The notes under the pieces are model-generated. The model saw only the letters and a program-made list of their open reading frames with translations, was not told where the DNA came from and ran no database searches. The translations under genes were made by a program, and so were the position numbers. A stretch of DNA of 31,971 nucleotides from NCBI GenBank assembly GCA_052035915.1, contig JBPOHE010000100.1, forward strand, positions 1 through 31,971. Direction: 5' to 3'. Origin of the DNA: JBPOHE01 sp052035915 (lineage in GTDB: Bacteria; Pseudomonadota; Gammaproteobacteria; Chromatiales; Chromatiaceae). Of this stretch, positions 1 to 8,301 are shown one piece after another; the first letter of the stretch is position 1, and every line of letters starts with the position of its first letter.

Positions 1-1
1 C

Positions 2-115
2 GCCCGGGGCCGGGACTCGCGCTTCATCCCCGGCCTCAACGCCCGCCCGGGACAGATCCGTTTCCTGCGGGAGGTGGTGGAACGCCATCTCCAGGGCTGG
101 CTGGAGCGGCCCTGA
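2..115 (+). CDS. C-terminal tail of an unrecognised protein (partial)
   Basis: An open frame enters from the left edge and ends at TGA 113-115, giving 37 residues ending in LQGWLERP. The codon usage is GC-rich like the neighbouring genes, so it is probably the real end of a gene. The segment is rich in Arg and Leu and has a helical character. No family motif is visible and I do not assign a function. Two palindromic repeats follow its stop. Confidence 0.45.
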   Translation, partial: ARGRDSRFIPGLNARPGQIRFLREVVERHLQGWLERP

Positions 116-144
116 GTTCTGATTCCCGCCCGCTCCAGCGTGAC

Positions 145-229
145 CTAGGATGCGGTGAGGGACGAACCGCATCAATCGCGTGCATGAAAACCTCGAATGA
201 TGCGGTTCGCTTCGCTCACCACATCCTAC
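145..229. repeat. REPIN-like palindromic element, ATGCGGT family
   Basis: The left arm (145-173) carries TAGGATGCGGTGAG followed by GAACCGCATC. The right arm (199-229) is its imperfect reverse complement and ends in CCTAC. The arms are separated by about 25 bp. GTAG-type ends on paired imperfect hairpins are the hallmark of REP sequences handled by REP-associated tyrosine transposases. No such transposase is in this window. A degenerate half-copy may lie at about 2811-2850. Confidence 0.65.
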
Positions 230-247
230 GGCCTTGGGGAGGCCCAT

Positions 248-323
248 GTAGGGCGCAATAGCGAAGCGTATTGCGCTGGATATCAAACCCAAAGCCACGT
301 GGCGCAATACGGCTGCGCCCTAC
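248..323. repeat. REPIN-like palindromic element, GGCGCAAT family
   Basis: The element opens with GTAGGGCGCAAT and closes with its complement GCGCCCTAC at 315-323. Inside lie two smaller hairpins built on GCGCAATA and TATTGCGC. It lies about 20 bp after the preceding palindrome, and both share the GTAGG...CCTAC outer signature although their stem sequences differ. It could be mistaken for a terminator, but there is no T-tract. Confidence 0.65.
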
Positions 324-424
324 GGCCCTCATGAGGCCACCCTGATCGACTAGGGAGCTTCGCTTGACCGCTGGCGACCCCCCTATTTAGGATTTGGGAA
401 GTATTCCAATGTAGAGCATCCATT

Positions 425-2353
425 ATGAGAGTGAGGCAGACGAGATTTCTAGATAACATCCTTGCGATCGTCGTGCTTCTGGCCGCGCTCATCGGAGCGC
501 GCACGGCAGAGGCACAGGGTTCTCCCGTCTTCGCATTGGGGAATCGCGTCTGGTTCGATACCGACAACAGCGGCACTATTAACGGCGCTGAAGTCGGTAT
601 CGATGGTGTAACCATCGATCTCTACGCCGCCGGAGACCTGACCACTGTCCTGAGTTCACAAGTGACCGTCAACGGCGGTTACTACCTGTTCAACAACCTC
701 GATCCCGACGATTACGTGGTCGCAGTGGTTGCCAGCAACTTCAGTGGGGTCCTCAAGGGGTACTGGTCCTCCGGCACCTCTCGCACCGCCGCTGGGGTGC
801 TCACCGAAGCGCCCGCCGCCCTCGCCAACACTGATCTCGACTCGGACGACAACGGCACGCGCCAAACGGCCGGAACATTAAGCGGAGCCGTTATTTCTGC
901 AGTGATCAGTCTCGGGCCAGGAACCGACGAGCCTACTGGGGAAACCGATCTGGATGATGGCAACCAGGGGCAGCCCGATACCCAGGCCAACATGACGGTC
1001 GATTTCGGTTTCTATACCATCACCCTTGGCACCCAGGTCTGGAACGACCTGGACAACAGCGGCCTGCTGGATGGTTCGGAACTAGGATACGACGGCGTCA
1101 CAGTGGAGTTGCTTTCGGGGGACGGTAGTGTTTTGCTGGATACGGCGACCACCAGTTCCGGGGGTCTTTTTACTTTCATTGGTCTGGCCGCGGGCGAGTA
1201 CCTCCTGCGTCTGCCAGCCGTGAATTTCAACCCTGGTGGTATTCTACGGGATTACCGCTCCAGTACCGGCCCCTTACCAGGGCTTGCCTACGAACCGGCT
1301 CCGGATCCGGACATCGACACCACCGATAACGACGACAACGGTACCGAAGCCAACGGCCAGCTCGGACTGGGCGGTTATATCCAGACGCGGCCCTTCAGCC
1401 TGAGCCCAGCCGCGCAGGAATCCTTCGACAATACCACCGGTACCACGACGGAGTCCCGGATGGATTTTGGCGTCAACAACTCTCCACAGCTCGACCTGAG
1501 CATCACCAAGACCGACAGCCGGTCCAACTATGTGGCCGGCGGGACCTTGCACTACGTCATTATCGTCACGAACAACGGGCCAGCCGACGCCACCGGCATG
1601 ACCATCAGCGACGTGCGTCCCCCCCAGATCAGCTCCTGGACCTGGACCTGCGCTGGCGGTACGCCGCTGGCGTACAACTGCACCGACGACGCCACCAATC
1701 CGGCCACTTTCACCGATACCCTGGACCTGCCGCAGCTCGCGAGCCTGACCTACCACGTGACGGCTCAAGTGGCACCGGACGTTTCCGGGGACTTGACCAA
1801 CATGGTCGTCGCGTTACCCCCAAGCGGCATGACGGACATGACGCCTCTCGACAACATCGCCCGGGATATCGACACCTTCTCCGAGCCGATCCTCGCGGTC
1901 ACCAAGAGCGCTACGCCGAATCCCGTCACGGTCGGCAGCCAGTTGACCTACAGTATCCATGTCACCAACACGGGATCCGCCGATGCCGTCAATCTGACGG
2001 TCAGCGATATGCTCCCCAGCTCTCTGATCTACCAAAGCGCCTCCGGTAGCGGATGGAGTTGCGCCCAGATCGCCAGTGTCGTTACCTGCACCAGACCCCT
2101 GCTGGCCCCGGGAGCGGCACCACCGATTCTCATCAAGGCGATGGTTCTCTATGCCACGGCTTCCCTGACCAACAATGTGAGTGTTTCGGCTGTAAATGCC
2201 CGGGCAACGGCGACGGCGAGCGCATCGACGTCCGTCCAGGGGCGGGTTACGGCCCAGGACGTACTGCCGGTTCCGACCCTGGTCCCTGAGGGTCTTTTGC
2301 TCATGGGACTGCTCCTGGCCGGTGTGACGGCCTGGCGGCTTGGGTCGAAATGA
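425..2353 (+). CDS. Secreted SdrD_B/DUF11 repeat surface protein with C-terminal sorting tail
   Basis: The 642-residue product begins with a Sec signal peptide (residues 1-30, hydrophobic core and an AEA|QG-type cleavage site). Two SdrD_B-like beta-sandwich modules follow (about 37-195 and 198-350), each opening with a GNRVWFDTDNSG-like calcium-loop motif and ending FGFY or FGVN. Two DUF11 modules come next (about 354-485 and 487-605), with the typical VTNNGPADA and VTNTGSADA signatures. The last 30 residues, from PVPTLVPEG, form a short motif, a hydrophobic helix and a basic end. This resembles the IPTL-CTERM sorting signal, although the usual SEW is replaced by VPE. The protein is probably exported and anchored or processed at the cell surface, perhaps for adhesion or as an extracellular matrix component. 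The ATG at 425 has no good ribosome-binding site, but the signal peptide fits this start. Confidence 0.85.
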   Translation: MRVRQTRFLDNILAIVVLLAALIGARTAEAQGSPVFALGNRVWFDTDNSGTINGAEVGIDGVTIDLYAAGDLTTVLSSQVTVNGGYYLFNNLDPDDYVVAVVASNFSGVLKGYWSSGTSRTAAGVLTEAPAALANTDLDSDDNGTRQTAGTLSGAVISAVISLGPGTDEPTGETDLDDGNQGQPDTQANMTVDFGFYTITLGTQVWNDLDNSGLLDGSELGYDGVTVELLSGDGSVLLDTATTSSGGLFTFIGLAAGEYLLRLPAVNFNPGGILRDYRSSTGPLPGLAYEPAPDPDIDTTDNDDNGTEANGQLGLGGYIQTRPFSLSPAAQESFDNTTGTTTESRMDFGVNNSPQLDLSITKTDSRSNYVAGGTLHYVIIVTNNGPADATGMTISDVRPPQISSWTWTCAGGTPLAYNCTDDATNPATFTDTLDLPQLASLTYHVTAQVAPDVSGDLTNMVVALPPSGMTDMTPLDNIARDIDTFSEPILAVTKSATPNPVTVGSQLTYSIHVTNTGSADAVNLTVSDMLPSSLIYQSASGSGWSCAQIASVVTCTRPLLAPGAAPPILIKAMVLYATASLTNNVSVSAVNARATATASASTSVQGRVTAQDVLPVPTLVPEGLLLMGLLLAGVTAWRLGSK

Positions 2354-2933
2354 CTCGGGCTTCAACTCCAGGCGGCTGCGAGCCCTGCCATATCATTTGA
2401 AACAGACGAGGGTTCGGAAGAGGGGAGATGGACTTGCATTCTCGCACCTTCACAATGTGCTTTCCCATTAATGGAAAGCGGGCCGTACCCGCCCTACCGC
2501 TGGCTTGAGTATGGGGCGGCCCCTGATCTTGTCGCCTTTCCCGGAGAGCGGCGGGCCAGAGCCTTAAAGGCCCCATCAGTGTTGATTTTATGAGAACAAT
2601 ACATCCATTTAAGACCGTATTGTTCTTCATAAAAGAACGATTTTCGCCCTAAAAGGCCCAGGCCCGCCGTCTTTTCCGTCCGATTCACGGGCCTCGGATT
2701 CAGCCCCTGGTGCTGGACGGGGTTTGCTACCCCATCCCAAGTGTTTGGCCCATCTCCGACTGTCGGCAGAGCAGAGGTTGGTCTTTCTACCCATCTTCAA
2801 GTTTGGTGTTCGATATGGTTCGCACGTTCTCCGCATCCTATGCACCGAACACATTTTCGGGTTCCGAAGCCAAGAGCGGTTGAGGCCCCAGTCCCTCAGT
2901 CGCCGATCAGGGAAGACCTGACAGGAATTGGTA
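2354..2933. other. Convergent intergenic region with a structured repeat copy
   Basis: This 580 bp gap lies between the 3' ends of the surface-protein gene and argG. It contains copy A of the GTTCTC/GAGAAC repeat (about 2581-2672) and, near 2811-2850, a degraded half of the ATGCGGTTCG palindrome family. Short frames here have no recognisable protein features. No T-tract terminator was seen. Confidence 0.5.
2581..2672 (+). repeat. Structured GTTCTC/GAGAAC repeat, copy A
   Basis: One of three same-orientation copies (others near 14021 and 30571). The inner stem GAACAATAC (2594-2602) pairs with GTATTGTTC (2617-2625). The right hairpin GTTCTT (2622-2627), loop CATAA, AAGAAC (2633-2638) is perfect. 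In the other copies the same hairpin is GTTCTC/GAGAAC, so both arms changed together. The left hairpin is degenerate in this copy. The downstream ACGATTTTCG and GGCCCAGGCCCG segments match the other copies loosely. Confidence 0.6.
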
Positions 2934-4160
2934 TTACTTGTGGCTGATGCCCCGGGCGGCGGCCACCCGCAGCCGTAAGGCATTGAGCTTGATGAAGCCT
3001 TCGGCGTCTTTTTGGTTGTAGGCCCCCTGATCCTCCTCGAAGGTGGCGATGGAGGTGTCGAAGAGGCTGTTGGTCTCGGACCGACGTCCCACCACCATTA
3101 CATTGCCCTTATAGAGCTTCAACCGAACCAGGCCGTTGACCGACTGCTGGGTGGCGTCGATAGCCGTTTGCAGCATGTGCCGTTCCGGGCTCCACCAATA
3201 GCCGTTGTAGATGAGTTCGGCGTATCTCGGCATGAGTTCGTCCTTGAGATGGGCGACGGCCCGGTCCAGGGTCAGGGATTCCATCGCCCGATGGGCCTTC
3301 AAGAGGATGGTGCCGCCCGGGGTTTCGTAACAGCCCCGTGATTTCATCCCCACGTAACGATTTTCCACGATGTCGGCGCGGCCGATGCCGTTTTCACCCC
3401 CGAGCCGGTTGAGCTGGGCCAGGGCGACGCCCGGGGTCAAGTGCTCGCCGTCGATGCTCACCAGATCTCCCTGGTGAAAACCGAGTTCCACCACGGTGGG
3501 TTGATCCGGGGCCTCCTCCGGCGACCTGGACCAGCGCCACATCTCCCCGGCGGGTTCCATCCAGGGATCCTCCAGCTCGTTGCCTTCGTAGGAGATATGC
3601 AGCAGATTGGCGTCCATGGAATAAGGCGAGCGACCTCGGCGTTTCATCTCCACCGGGATGCCGTGGCGCTCGGCATAGGCCAGCAGACTTTCCCGCGATC
3701 CCAGATCCCACTCCCGCCAGGGGGCGATGATGCGGATGCCGGGTTGCAGGGCATAGGCCCCCAGCTCGAAGCGCACCTGATCGTTGCCCTTGCCGGTCGC
3801 TCCATGGGCGACGGCGTCCGCGCCGGTGGTTTCGGCGATCTCCACCAGGCGTTTGGCGATCAGGGGCCTGGCGATGGAGGTTCCCAGGAGGTATTCACCC
3901 TCATAGATGGCATTGGCGCGGAACATGGGAAAGACGAAGTCGCGGGCGAACTCCTCGCGCAGATCCTCGATATAGATCTCCTTCACCCCCAAAGCCTGGG
4001 CCTTGGCCCGCGCCGGTTCCAGCTCTTCGTTCTGGCCGATGTCGGCGGTGAAGGTCACCACCTCGCACCCATAGACCTCTTGCAGCCATTTCAGGATCAC
4101 CGAGGTGTCCAGACCGCCCGAGTAGGCCAATACGACCTTCTTCACCTGCCCATTCGTCAT
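2934..4160 (-). CDS. argG: Argininosuccinate synthase
   Basis: ArgG joins citrulline and aspartate using ATP to make argininosuccinate, the penultimate step of arginine synthesis, in the cytosol. The product is 408 residues, the usual size. The N-terminal PP-loop ATP site VLAYSGGLDTSV is clear. The family segments HGATGKGNDQVRFE, SPYSMDANLLHISYEG and LNRLGGENGIGRAD are all present. The start is set at ATG 4160 because GGAG sits 8 nt upstream and the protein then begins MTNGQVKKVVLAYSGG. The in-frame TTG at 4187 adds nine atypical residues and is not favoured. It lies 41 bp downstream of the cation transporter gene on the same strand and may be cotranscribed with it. Confidence 0.97.
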   Translation of the reverse strand: MTNGQVKKVVLAYSGGLDTSVILKWLQEVYGCEVVTFTADIGQNEELEPARAKAQALGVKEIYIEDLREEFARDFVFPMFRANAIYEGEYLLGTSIARPLIAKRLVEIAETTGADAVAHGATGKGNDQVRFELGAYALQPGIRIIAPWREWDLGSRESLLAYAERHGIPVEMKRRGRSPYSMDANLLHISYEGNELEDPWMEPAGEMWRWSRSPEEAPDQPTVVELGFHQGDLVSIDGEHLTPGVALAQLNRLGGENGIGRADIVENRYVGMKSRGCYETPGGTILLKAHRAMESLTLDRAVAHLKDELMPRYAELIYNGYWWSPERHMLQTAIDATQQSVNGLVRLKLYKGNVMVVGRRSETNSLFDTSIATFEEDQGAYNQKDAEGFIKLNALRLRVAAARGISHK

Positions 4161-4201
4161 CAGTTTCGCTCCAAGTAAATCAATCAAGATGGAAAATACA
4201 C

Positions 4202-5413
4202 TCAGCCAGGCATGGCCCCGGAGACGGACGCCGGACCCCGGTCCTCTCCCAGGAACAGGTGCAGGCGGACCTTGGTCACATCATCATGGCTCTGGTGCAG
4301 GGTTCGACCCAGGCGCAGAGCGCTTTCCCCAACCGACGCCACCTGGGCCTCGGCCTGGGCGGTGAGAAAGACCTCCGCCACTATGCCTTCCCGGGTAAAG
4401 TGTGGAATGACTTCCTGGAGTTCGACCAGGGGCGACTCCAGATTGACGTGGTTATCGAAGTGTTCGCGCAACTCGCGGCGATTGGGGTAGAGCCTGATCT
4501 CGCCCTCGGCCAGTTCGTCGCTGGTGTCGACATGGACCATCACCGCGGTAATGTCCGGTACCTCCCGGAGCAGGGTCTTTTCCACCTCATCGGCGATCTG
4601 ATGACCCTCGGTAACCGAGAGAAAGGGATCGACCACGACATGCACATCGACCAGGATGTCGGGACCCAGTTTGCGCGCCTTGACCAGATGGGCCGAAAGT
4701 ACCTCGGGATGCTCGTTGATGAGCCTGGTGATGGTTTCGCGGATCTCGTTATCGATAGCGTTGGCGGAATCGGTAAGTTCCTCGAGCGAGTCGATGGCGA
4801 TCTCGACCCCGACCTTGCCGACGAAGAAGGCCACGCCGATAGCGGCTATCGGGTCGAACATGGGCCAACCCGCAATGGCGCCGGCGATACCCAGGAGGGC
4901 GGCGAAGGAGGCGATGGAGTCGCTGCGATGATGCCAGGCGTTGGCGATGATGATGTTGGAACCGATGCGGCGTCCGACCCGCACCGTATATTGATACAGC
5001 AGCTCCTTGATCAGCATCGAACCGGCGGCCACCCAAAGCGCCAGCTGATCGGGGGGGACGAGATCCGGGTCCTTGATCCGGTTGGCGGCCTCGATGGCGA
5101 TTCCCGCCGCCACCGCCAGCAGGATGAGGGCCAGCAACAGCGTGGCCAGGCTCTCGAACTTCCCATGGCCGTAGGGATGGCTCTCATCCGCCTCCTTGCG
5201 GCCCAGGTGCATGCCGATCAATACCACGAGATCGAACAGCACATCGGCGGCGGAATGCAGACCCTCGGCAACCAAGGCGGCCGAATGGCTCAGGAAGCCG
5301 ATGATCAGCTTCGCCAGGGTGAGAAAGATATCCGCGACCGTCCCGATCTTGGTGACCTGTTGGGCGGCGCGGTAATTTTCTTGTCTGGCATCGACAGAGG
5401 TGGCGGCTGGCAT
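4202..5413 (-). CDS. Cation diffusion facilitator transporter with extended C-terminus
   Basis: This inner-membrane divalent-metal/proton antiporter belongs to the CDF family (FieF/ZnT relatives). It has 403 residues starting at ATG 5413, with GGAG 8 nt upstream. The membrane domain covers about residues 24-210. The predicted transport-site pairs are H53-x3-D57 in TM2 (GLHSAAD) and H161-x3-D165 in TM5 (HHRSDS). HPYGHGKFE at 79-87 is the classic TM3 entry motif. A cytosolic ferredoxin-like domain follows (about 215-300). About 100 further residues extend beyond the usual 300-residue family length. The metal cannot be decided from sequence. Histidine at both site positions, rather than aspartate in TM2, is a variation on FieF. 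Confidence 0.9.
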   Translation of the reverse strand: MPAATSVDARQENYRAAQQVTKIGTVADIFLTLAKLIIGFLSHSAALVAEGLHSAADVLFDLVVLIGMHLGRKEADESHPYGHGKFESLATLLLALILLAVAAGIAIEAANRIKDPDLVPPDQLALWVAAGSMLIKELLYQYTVRVGRRIGSNIIIANAWHHRSDSIASFAALLGIAGAIAGWPMFDPIAAIGVAFFVGKVGVEIAIDSLEELTDSANAIDNEIRETITRLINEHPEVLSAHLVKARKLGPDILVDVHVVVDPFLSVTEGHQIADEVEKTLLREVPDITAVMVHVDTSDELAEGEIRLYPNRRELREHFDNHVNLESPLVELQEVIPHFTREGIVAEVFLTAQAEAQVASVGESALRLGRTLHQSHDDVTKVRLHLFLGEDRGPASVSGAMPG

Positions 5414-5544
5414 GGGATGTCTCCGGAAACTGAGGACAGAGGTCTGCGCTGGATGGGAACCGGGAGGGTGCAACAGATTTCGGTCGCAGAATGTACTCCT
5501 CTCCCGGGCGCAAAGGAATTACCGGAACCAGCTCCTGACGGCGT

Positions 5545-6402
5545 TCAATCCCGGCTGTCGACCCCGTCTTTCGGCAACTCGCCGAGCCAGCTACGCCAGC
5601 CTTCCAGATAGCGGGGAAGACTGATGAGAAAGCCCGAGTTGTGATCGCCTTGGATGTCGAGGAGACGCTTTGGCGAGGGGGCAGCGGCGTAGAGGCTTTG
5701 GCCGTGATGATAGGGGATGATCTCGTCATCCCGGCTGTGGATGATCAATACCGGGGATCTGACCTGTGACAGCTTGGAACGGGAGTCGTAATGGAAACGC
5801 ACCAGCCAGCGGGCGGGAACCCAGGGATAGAGTTCCGCCGCCAGGTCCGCCACTGAGGTGAAGCTGGATTCGACGATCAACCCCCCAGCCCGAACCTCGC
5901 TGGCCAACTGGACGGCCACCGCCCCTCCCAGTGAATGGCCATAGAGAAGGATGCGTTCCGGCGGGAGGCCGCGTATCGAGGTGAGATAGCTCCAGGCCGC
6001 CTCGGCGTCCAGCGAGGTGCCGACCTCGCTGGGTTGTCCGCTGCTGGCGCCATAGCCCCGGTAGTCGATGATGAGGACGTTGAGGCCCAGTTGATGGAAG
6101 AGTTCGAGGTTGTCGAGGCGGTGGGAGAGATTTCCCGCGTTGCCATGAAAAAAGGCCAGGGTATGGGTGCCTGGGTTGGCGGGCAGATACCAGGCGTGCA
6201 GGGTCTCACCGTCCCGGGTGGGAAGTCGGAGCGATTCATAGGGCAAACCCACCACCTCGGGCGTGGCTGTCAGCTCGCGGCTCGGAATATCCGGCAGATA
6301 GAGAAGCTGGGATTGGCCCAGATAGAGCCCTCCCAGCACCAGGAGGTAGGCCCCTCCCGCGACCAGGGCCAGGGTACCCAAGACCGCCATGCCTACCCGC
6401 AT
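5545..6402 (-). CDS. Membrane-anchored alpha/beta hydrolase (BEM46/ABHD-like)
   Basis: A 285-residue serine hydrolase with an N-terminal hydrophobic anchor (about 5-30) and a lipase-like fold. The visible parts are the oxyanion segment HGNAG (86-90), the nucleophile elbow GHSLGG with Ser157, the acid at D225 or D226 in SRDDEIIP, and the catalytic His254 in GDHNSG. The layout matches the BEM46/ABHD13 group of unspecific hydrolases, whose substrates are usually lipid or thioester acyl groups. The substrate here is not deducible. It starts one base after the stop of the OsmC-family gene, so the two are probably translated from one transcript. No strong ribosome-binding site is seen. Confidence 0.88.
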   Translation of the reverse strand: MRVGMAVLGTLALVAGGAYLLVLGGLYLGQSQLLYLPDIPSRELTATPEVVGLPYESLRLPTRDGETLHAWYLPANPGTHTLAFFHGNAGNLSHRLDNLELFHQLGLNVLIIDYRGYGASSGQPSEVGTSLDAEAAWSYLTSIRGLPPERILLYGHSLGGAVAVQLASEVRAGGLIVESSFTSVADLAAELYPWVPARWLVRFHYDSRSKLSQVRSPVLIIHSRDDEIIPYHHGQSLYAAAPSPKRLLDIQGDHNSGFLISLPRYLEGWRSWLGELPKDGVDSRD

Positions 6403-6403
6403 T

Positions 6404-6865
6404 TCAATCCGTGCTGTGCAGCACCTCGCCGTCCTGGCCGACGACGGCCACCTGGACCGGGATGCCCTGACGGATGCTGGCGGTGACCACGCAAAAATCC
6501 TCGAACAGAGCCAAACAGCGCTTCATCCGCACCGCCTCTTCCATCTCGCCGCTGACCTGAATCCGTACCTCCAGGCCACCGATGCGCAGCCGTTTTTGCT
6601 CATTGCGGACGATCCGACAGGTGGCGCTGGTGTGCAGGCTGCCGGGCGGCGCCTCGGACTTGTGGACACAGAACAACAGGCTGGCACTCAGACAGTTGGC
6701 CGCGGCGGCGGCGAGCAGGCGGGAAGGATTTGGCCCGGCCCGCTGCCCCAAGGGCGGGGGTTCGTCCATGAGGATCTCGCCGGCCTTGTCCCAGTCGAAG
6801 CGGACCTTGAATTCATAGCCTTCGAGGTGATCGAGATGGATGGTGAAGCGGCCTTCTTCTGACAT
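6404..6865 (-). CDS. OsmC/Ohr-family protein
   Basis: This 153-residue protein belongs to the OsmC superfamily of thiol peroxidase-like proteins that detoxify organic hydroperoxides. The two characteristic cysteines are present: C58 in AAANCLSASLLFC and C125 in FEDFCVVTAS. It is closer to the general OsmC-family branch than to classical Ohr. The start at ATG 6865 is supported by GGAG 9 nt upstream. The long open frame upstream of it is GC-rich chance coding. It is followed directly by the alpha/beta hydrolase gene, with which it likely forms an operon. Confidence 0.88.
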   Translation of the reverse strand: MSEEGRFTIHLDHLEGYEFKVRFDWDKAGEILMDEPPPLGQRAGPNPSRLLAAAAANCLSASLLFCVHKSEAPPGSLHTSATCRIVRNEQKRLRIGGLEVRIQVSGEMEEAVRMKRCLALFEDFCVVTASIRQGIPVQVAVVGQDGEVLHSTD

Positions 6866-6965
6866 CTGGAATATCTCCGCGGCAAAGGGCAAAAGGGGGA
6901 ATGGGGTCGGGCGGCATCTGGGACCGGAAAGCGGGGGGTGACAACAGTCGCATTCCGGGAAAATC

Positions 6966-7400
6966 TCAATAGGAATCCAGGACGCCGGCATCCTCGAACA
7001 GTTTGGCATAGGGACGGGCGTCGAAAAAAGTCTCGATGCTGTAGATGTGGCCGCTCCGGAGGCGGAACCAGCAGGCGATGCGCACCTGTTCGAGTTCGGG
7101 GATGGTGGAGCAGAGATCGAAAATGGCGCAGACATCCTCGCCATCGACAAAAAGGCGCCGGCGTTCGATCCGTTTGAGGATGCTGCCGATTCGCTCCAGA
7201 TCCTGGATGAAGGCCGCGGCATCGGAGAATCTTTGGGTAGGGCCGAGATAGGTGAATCCCTCGGTGGCGAGCAGGCTGGCAATACAGCCGAAGTCCCGCC
7301 GCTCGATGGCGGTAAGATAACTTTCCACCAATCCCAAGTTAGTGAGATGAAGATCTTCCCTGGGCCCCGAGAAGCGAATTCTGCTCAAAGGCTTGGTCAC
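6966..7400 (-). CDS. NTF2/SnoaL-like fold protein
   Basis: A protein of 144 residues from GTG 7400, with AGGGA about 10 nt upstream, or 152 residues from TTG 7424. Neither start is certain. The pattern of an N-terminal helix pair (LVESYLTAIERRDF), the YLGPTQRFSDAAAFIQDLERI segment, and a terminal strand set (VRIACWFRLRSGHIYSIETFFDARPYAKLF) is that of the SnoaL-like/NTF2 superfamily. This is a small conical alpha+beta barrel used by isomerases, hydrolases and ligand-binding proteins. No catalytic assignment is possible. It lies about 100 bp upstream of the OsmC gene on the same strand. Confidence 0.75.
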   Translation of the reverse strand: MTKPLSRIRFSGPREDLHLTNLGLVESYLTAIERRDFGCIASLLATEGFTYLGPTQRFSDAAAFIQDLERIGSILKRIERRRLFVDGEDVCAIFDLCSTIPELEQVRIACWFRLRSGHIYSIETFFDARPYAKLFEDAGVLDSY

Positions 7401-7632
7401 GTGATTGATATCCCTGTTGTACAAGTGGTTCTCATTATGGGCCAGAAGCTAGGTTGATTCGGGGCGATTCGTTCTACCGCGCGTTTCGGCCCTTCGGGTT
7501 CTGATCCACTACCGGAAGCCACCCACAAAAAAGTGCAGCGGCCTGGCGGCATTGTACCTTGTTACCAAGTCGCATGAGGTTGGATTGCGGGTCTCGATCC
7601 GGCTCCCTGGTCTCATGGACGATCCCGCCTGG

Positions 7633-8097
7633 TCACAGCAGCTCCGGCGGCCAGAGAAAGCCGATCGTCCAAGAGGTCTTACCCGGATCCGTCTCCAGCG
7701 CCGCCAAAGTACCTGGGGAGAAAGTCAGTATCGCCGGTTCTTCCTTGCCGGTCACCAAGCGGCTCACCAGTTTGGAGACAAAGGGCATGTGGCCGACCAA
7801 CATCAGGTCGTACTCCCATTCGCCCAGACCGCGCAGAAAATCGCTCGGATCGTCCTTGGGCTTGAGCCCCTCCCATTCTTCGATGACACCGCCAGGGAGG
7901 ACCTTGGGTGCCAGAATCTCGGCGGTCTGACGCGCCCGGGTCTTGCCGCTGTGAAGGAGTCGACTGACGCGGATACAGCGGCTGCCAAGAAGGATGCTCA
8001 GACGCCCCATCTGCTCCCAGCCCCGGGGGGTCAGGGGGCGGTCGGGATCCATTTCTTCAGGCACCGCCTCGGCATGCTGTAGGACATAGAGTCTCAT
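7633..8097 (-). CDS. sixA: SixA-like phosphohistidine phosphatase (histidine phosphatase superfamily)
   Basis: A 154-residue protein of the histidine phosphatase superfamily. SixA removes phosphate from histidine-phosphotransfer or PTS proteins. The N-terminal catalytic motif reads LQHAEA, with nucleophile His8, where the classical motif is RHG; the arginine is Gln7. R54 in SGKTRARQTAE and H103 in LVGHMP supply the remaining phosphate pocket. The protein is close to the family's usual length. ATG 8097 is preceded by AGAGGGGGAT, a strong ribosome-binding site. It is transcribed divergently from nasT across a 204 bp gap. Confidence 0.85.
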   Translation of the reverse strand: MRLYVLQHAEAVPEEMDPDRPLTPRGWEQMGRLSILLGSRCIRVSRLLHSGKTRARQTAEILAPKVLPGGVIEEWEGLKPKDDPSDFLRGLGEWEYDLMLVGHMPFVSKLVSRLVTGKEEPAILTFSPGTLAALETDPGKTSWTIGFLWPPELL

Positions 8098-8235
8098 CGT
8101 ATCCCCCTCTTGGTATGGTTATTCTGTTTCGGAGTATAGCCCGGGAGGGGCGGATACGGAGAGCGGCGCTTCGGCCCTTGACCGGGTTTCGTCACCCACC
8201 GGGATGGTCGGGCGGCTTCACGCCGGAGGGTGCGC

Positions 8236-8251
8236 TGGCCCGATGCTTGCT
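8236..8251 (+). promoter_or_regulatory. Candidate sigma-54 (-24/-12) promoter for nasT
   Basis: The sequence TGGCCCGATGCTTGCT differs from the TGGCACG-N4-TTGCT sigma-54 consensus at one position. The invariant GG (8237-8238) and GC (8249-8250) are separated by exactly 10 nt. Transcription would begin near 8262, 40 bp before nasT. Nitrogen-regulated genes in proteobacteria are commonly read from such promoters with NtrC. I found no clear NtrC site upstream. Confidence 0.6.
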
Positions 8252-8301
8252 AATCCATCCCAATCTCATTCTGTTCCGGGAGTTCACCTTCAGGCCACGT
8301 C

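Larger units (their letters stand above)
116..424. other. Intergenic region with two REP-pair palindromes
   Basis: This 309 bp gap holds two palindromic repeats (listed separately) back to back and then about 100 bp leading to the surface-protein gene. I see no convincing coding sequence, RNA gene or promoter with clear -35/-10 boxes. Confidence 0.6.

Noticed and set aside
4259..5611. Plus-strand 450-codon open frame opposite the cation transporter.
   Set aside because: Antisense shadow of a gene with clear CDF motifs; its composition is non-protein-like.
6866..7282. N-terminal extension of the OsmC-family protein (about 139 extra residues in frame).
   Set aside because: It overlaps the NTF2-like gene, is Pro/Ser/Arg-rich without fold character, and the strong ribosome-binding site lies at ATG 6865.
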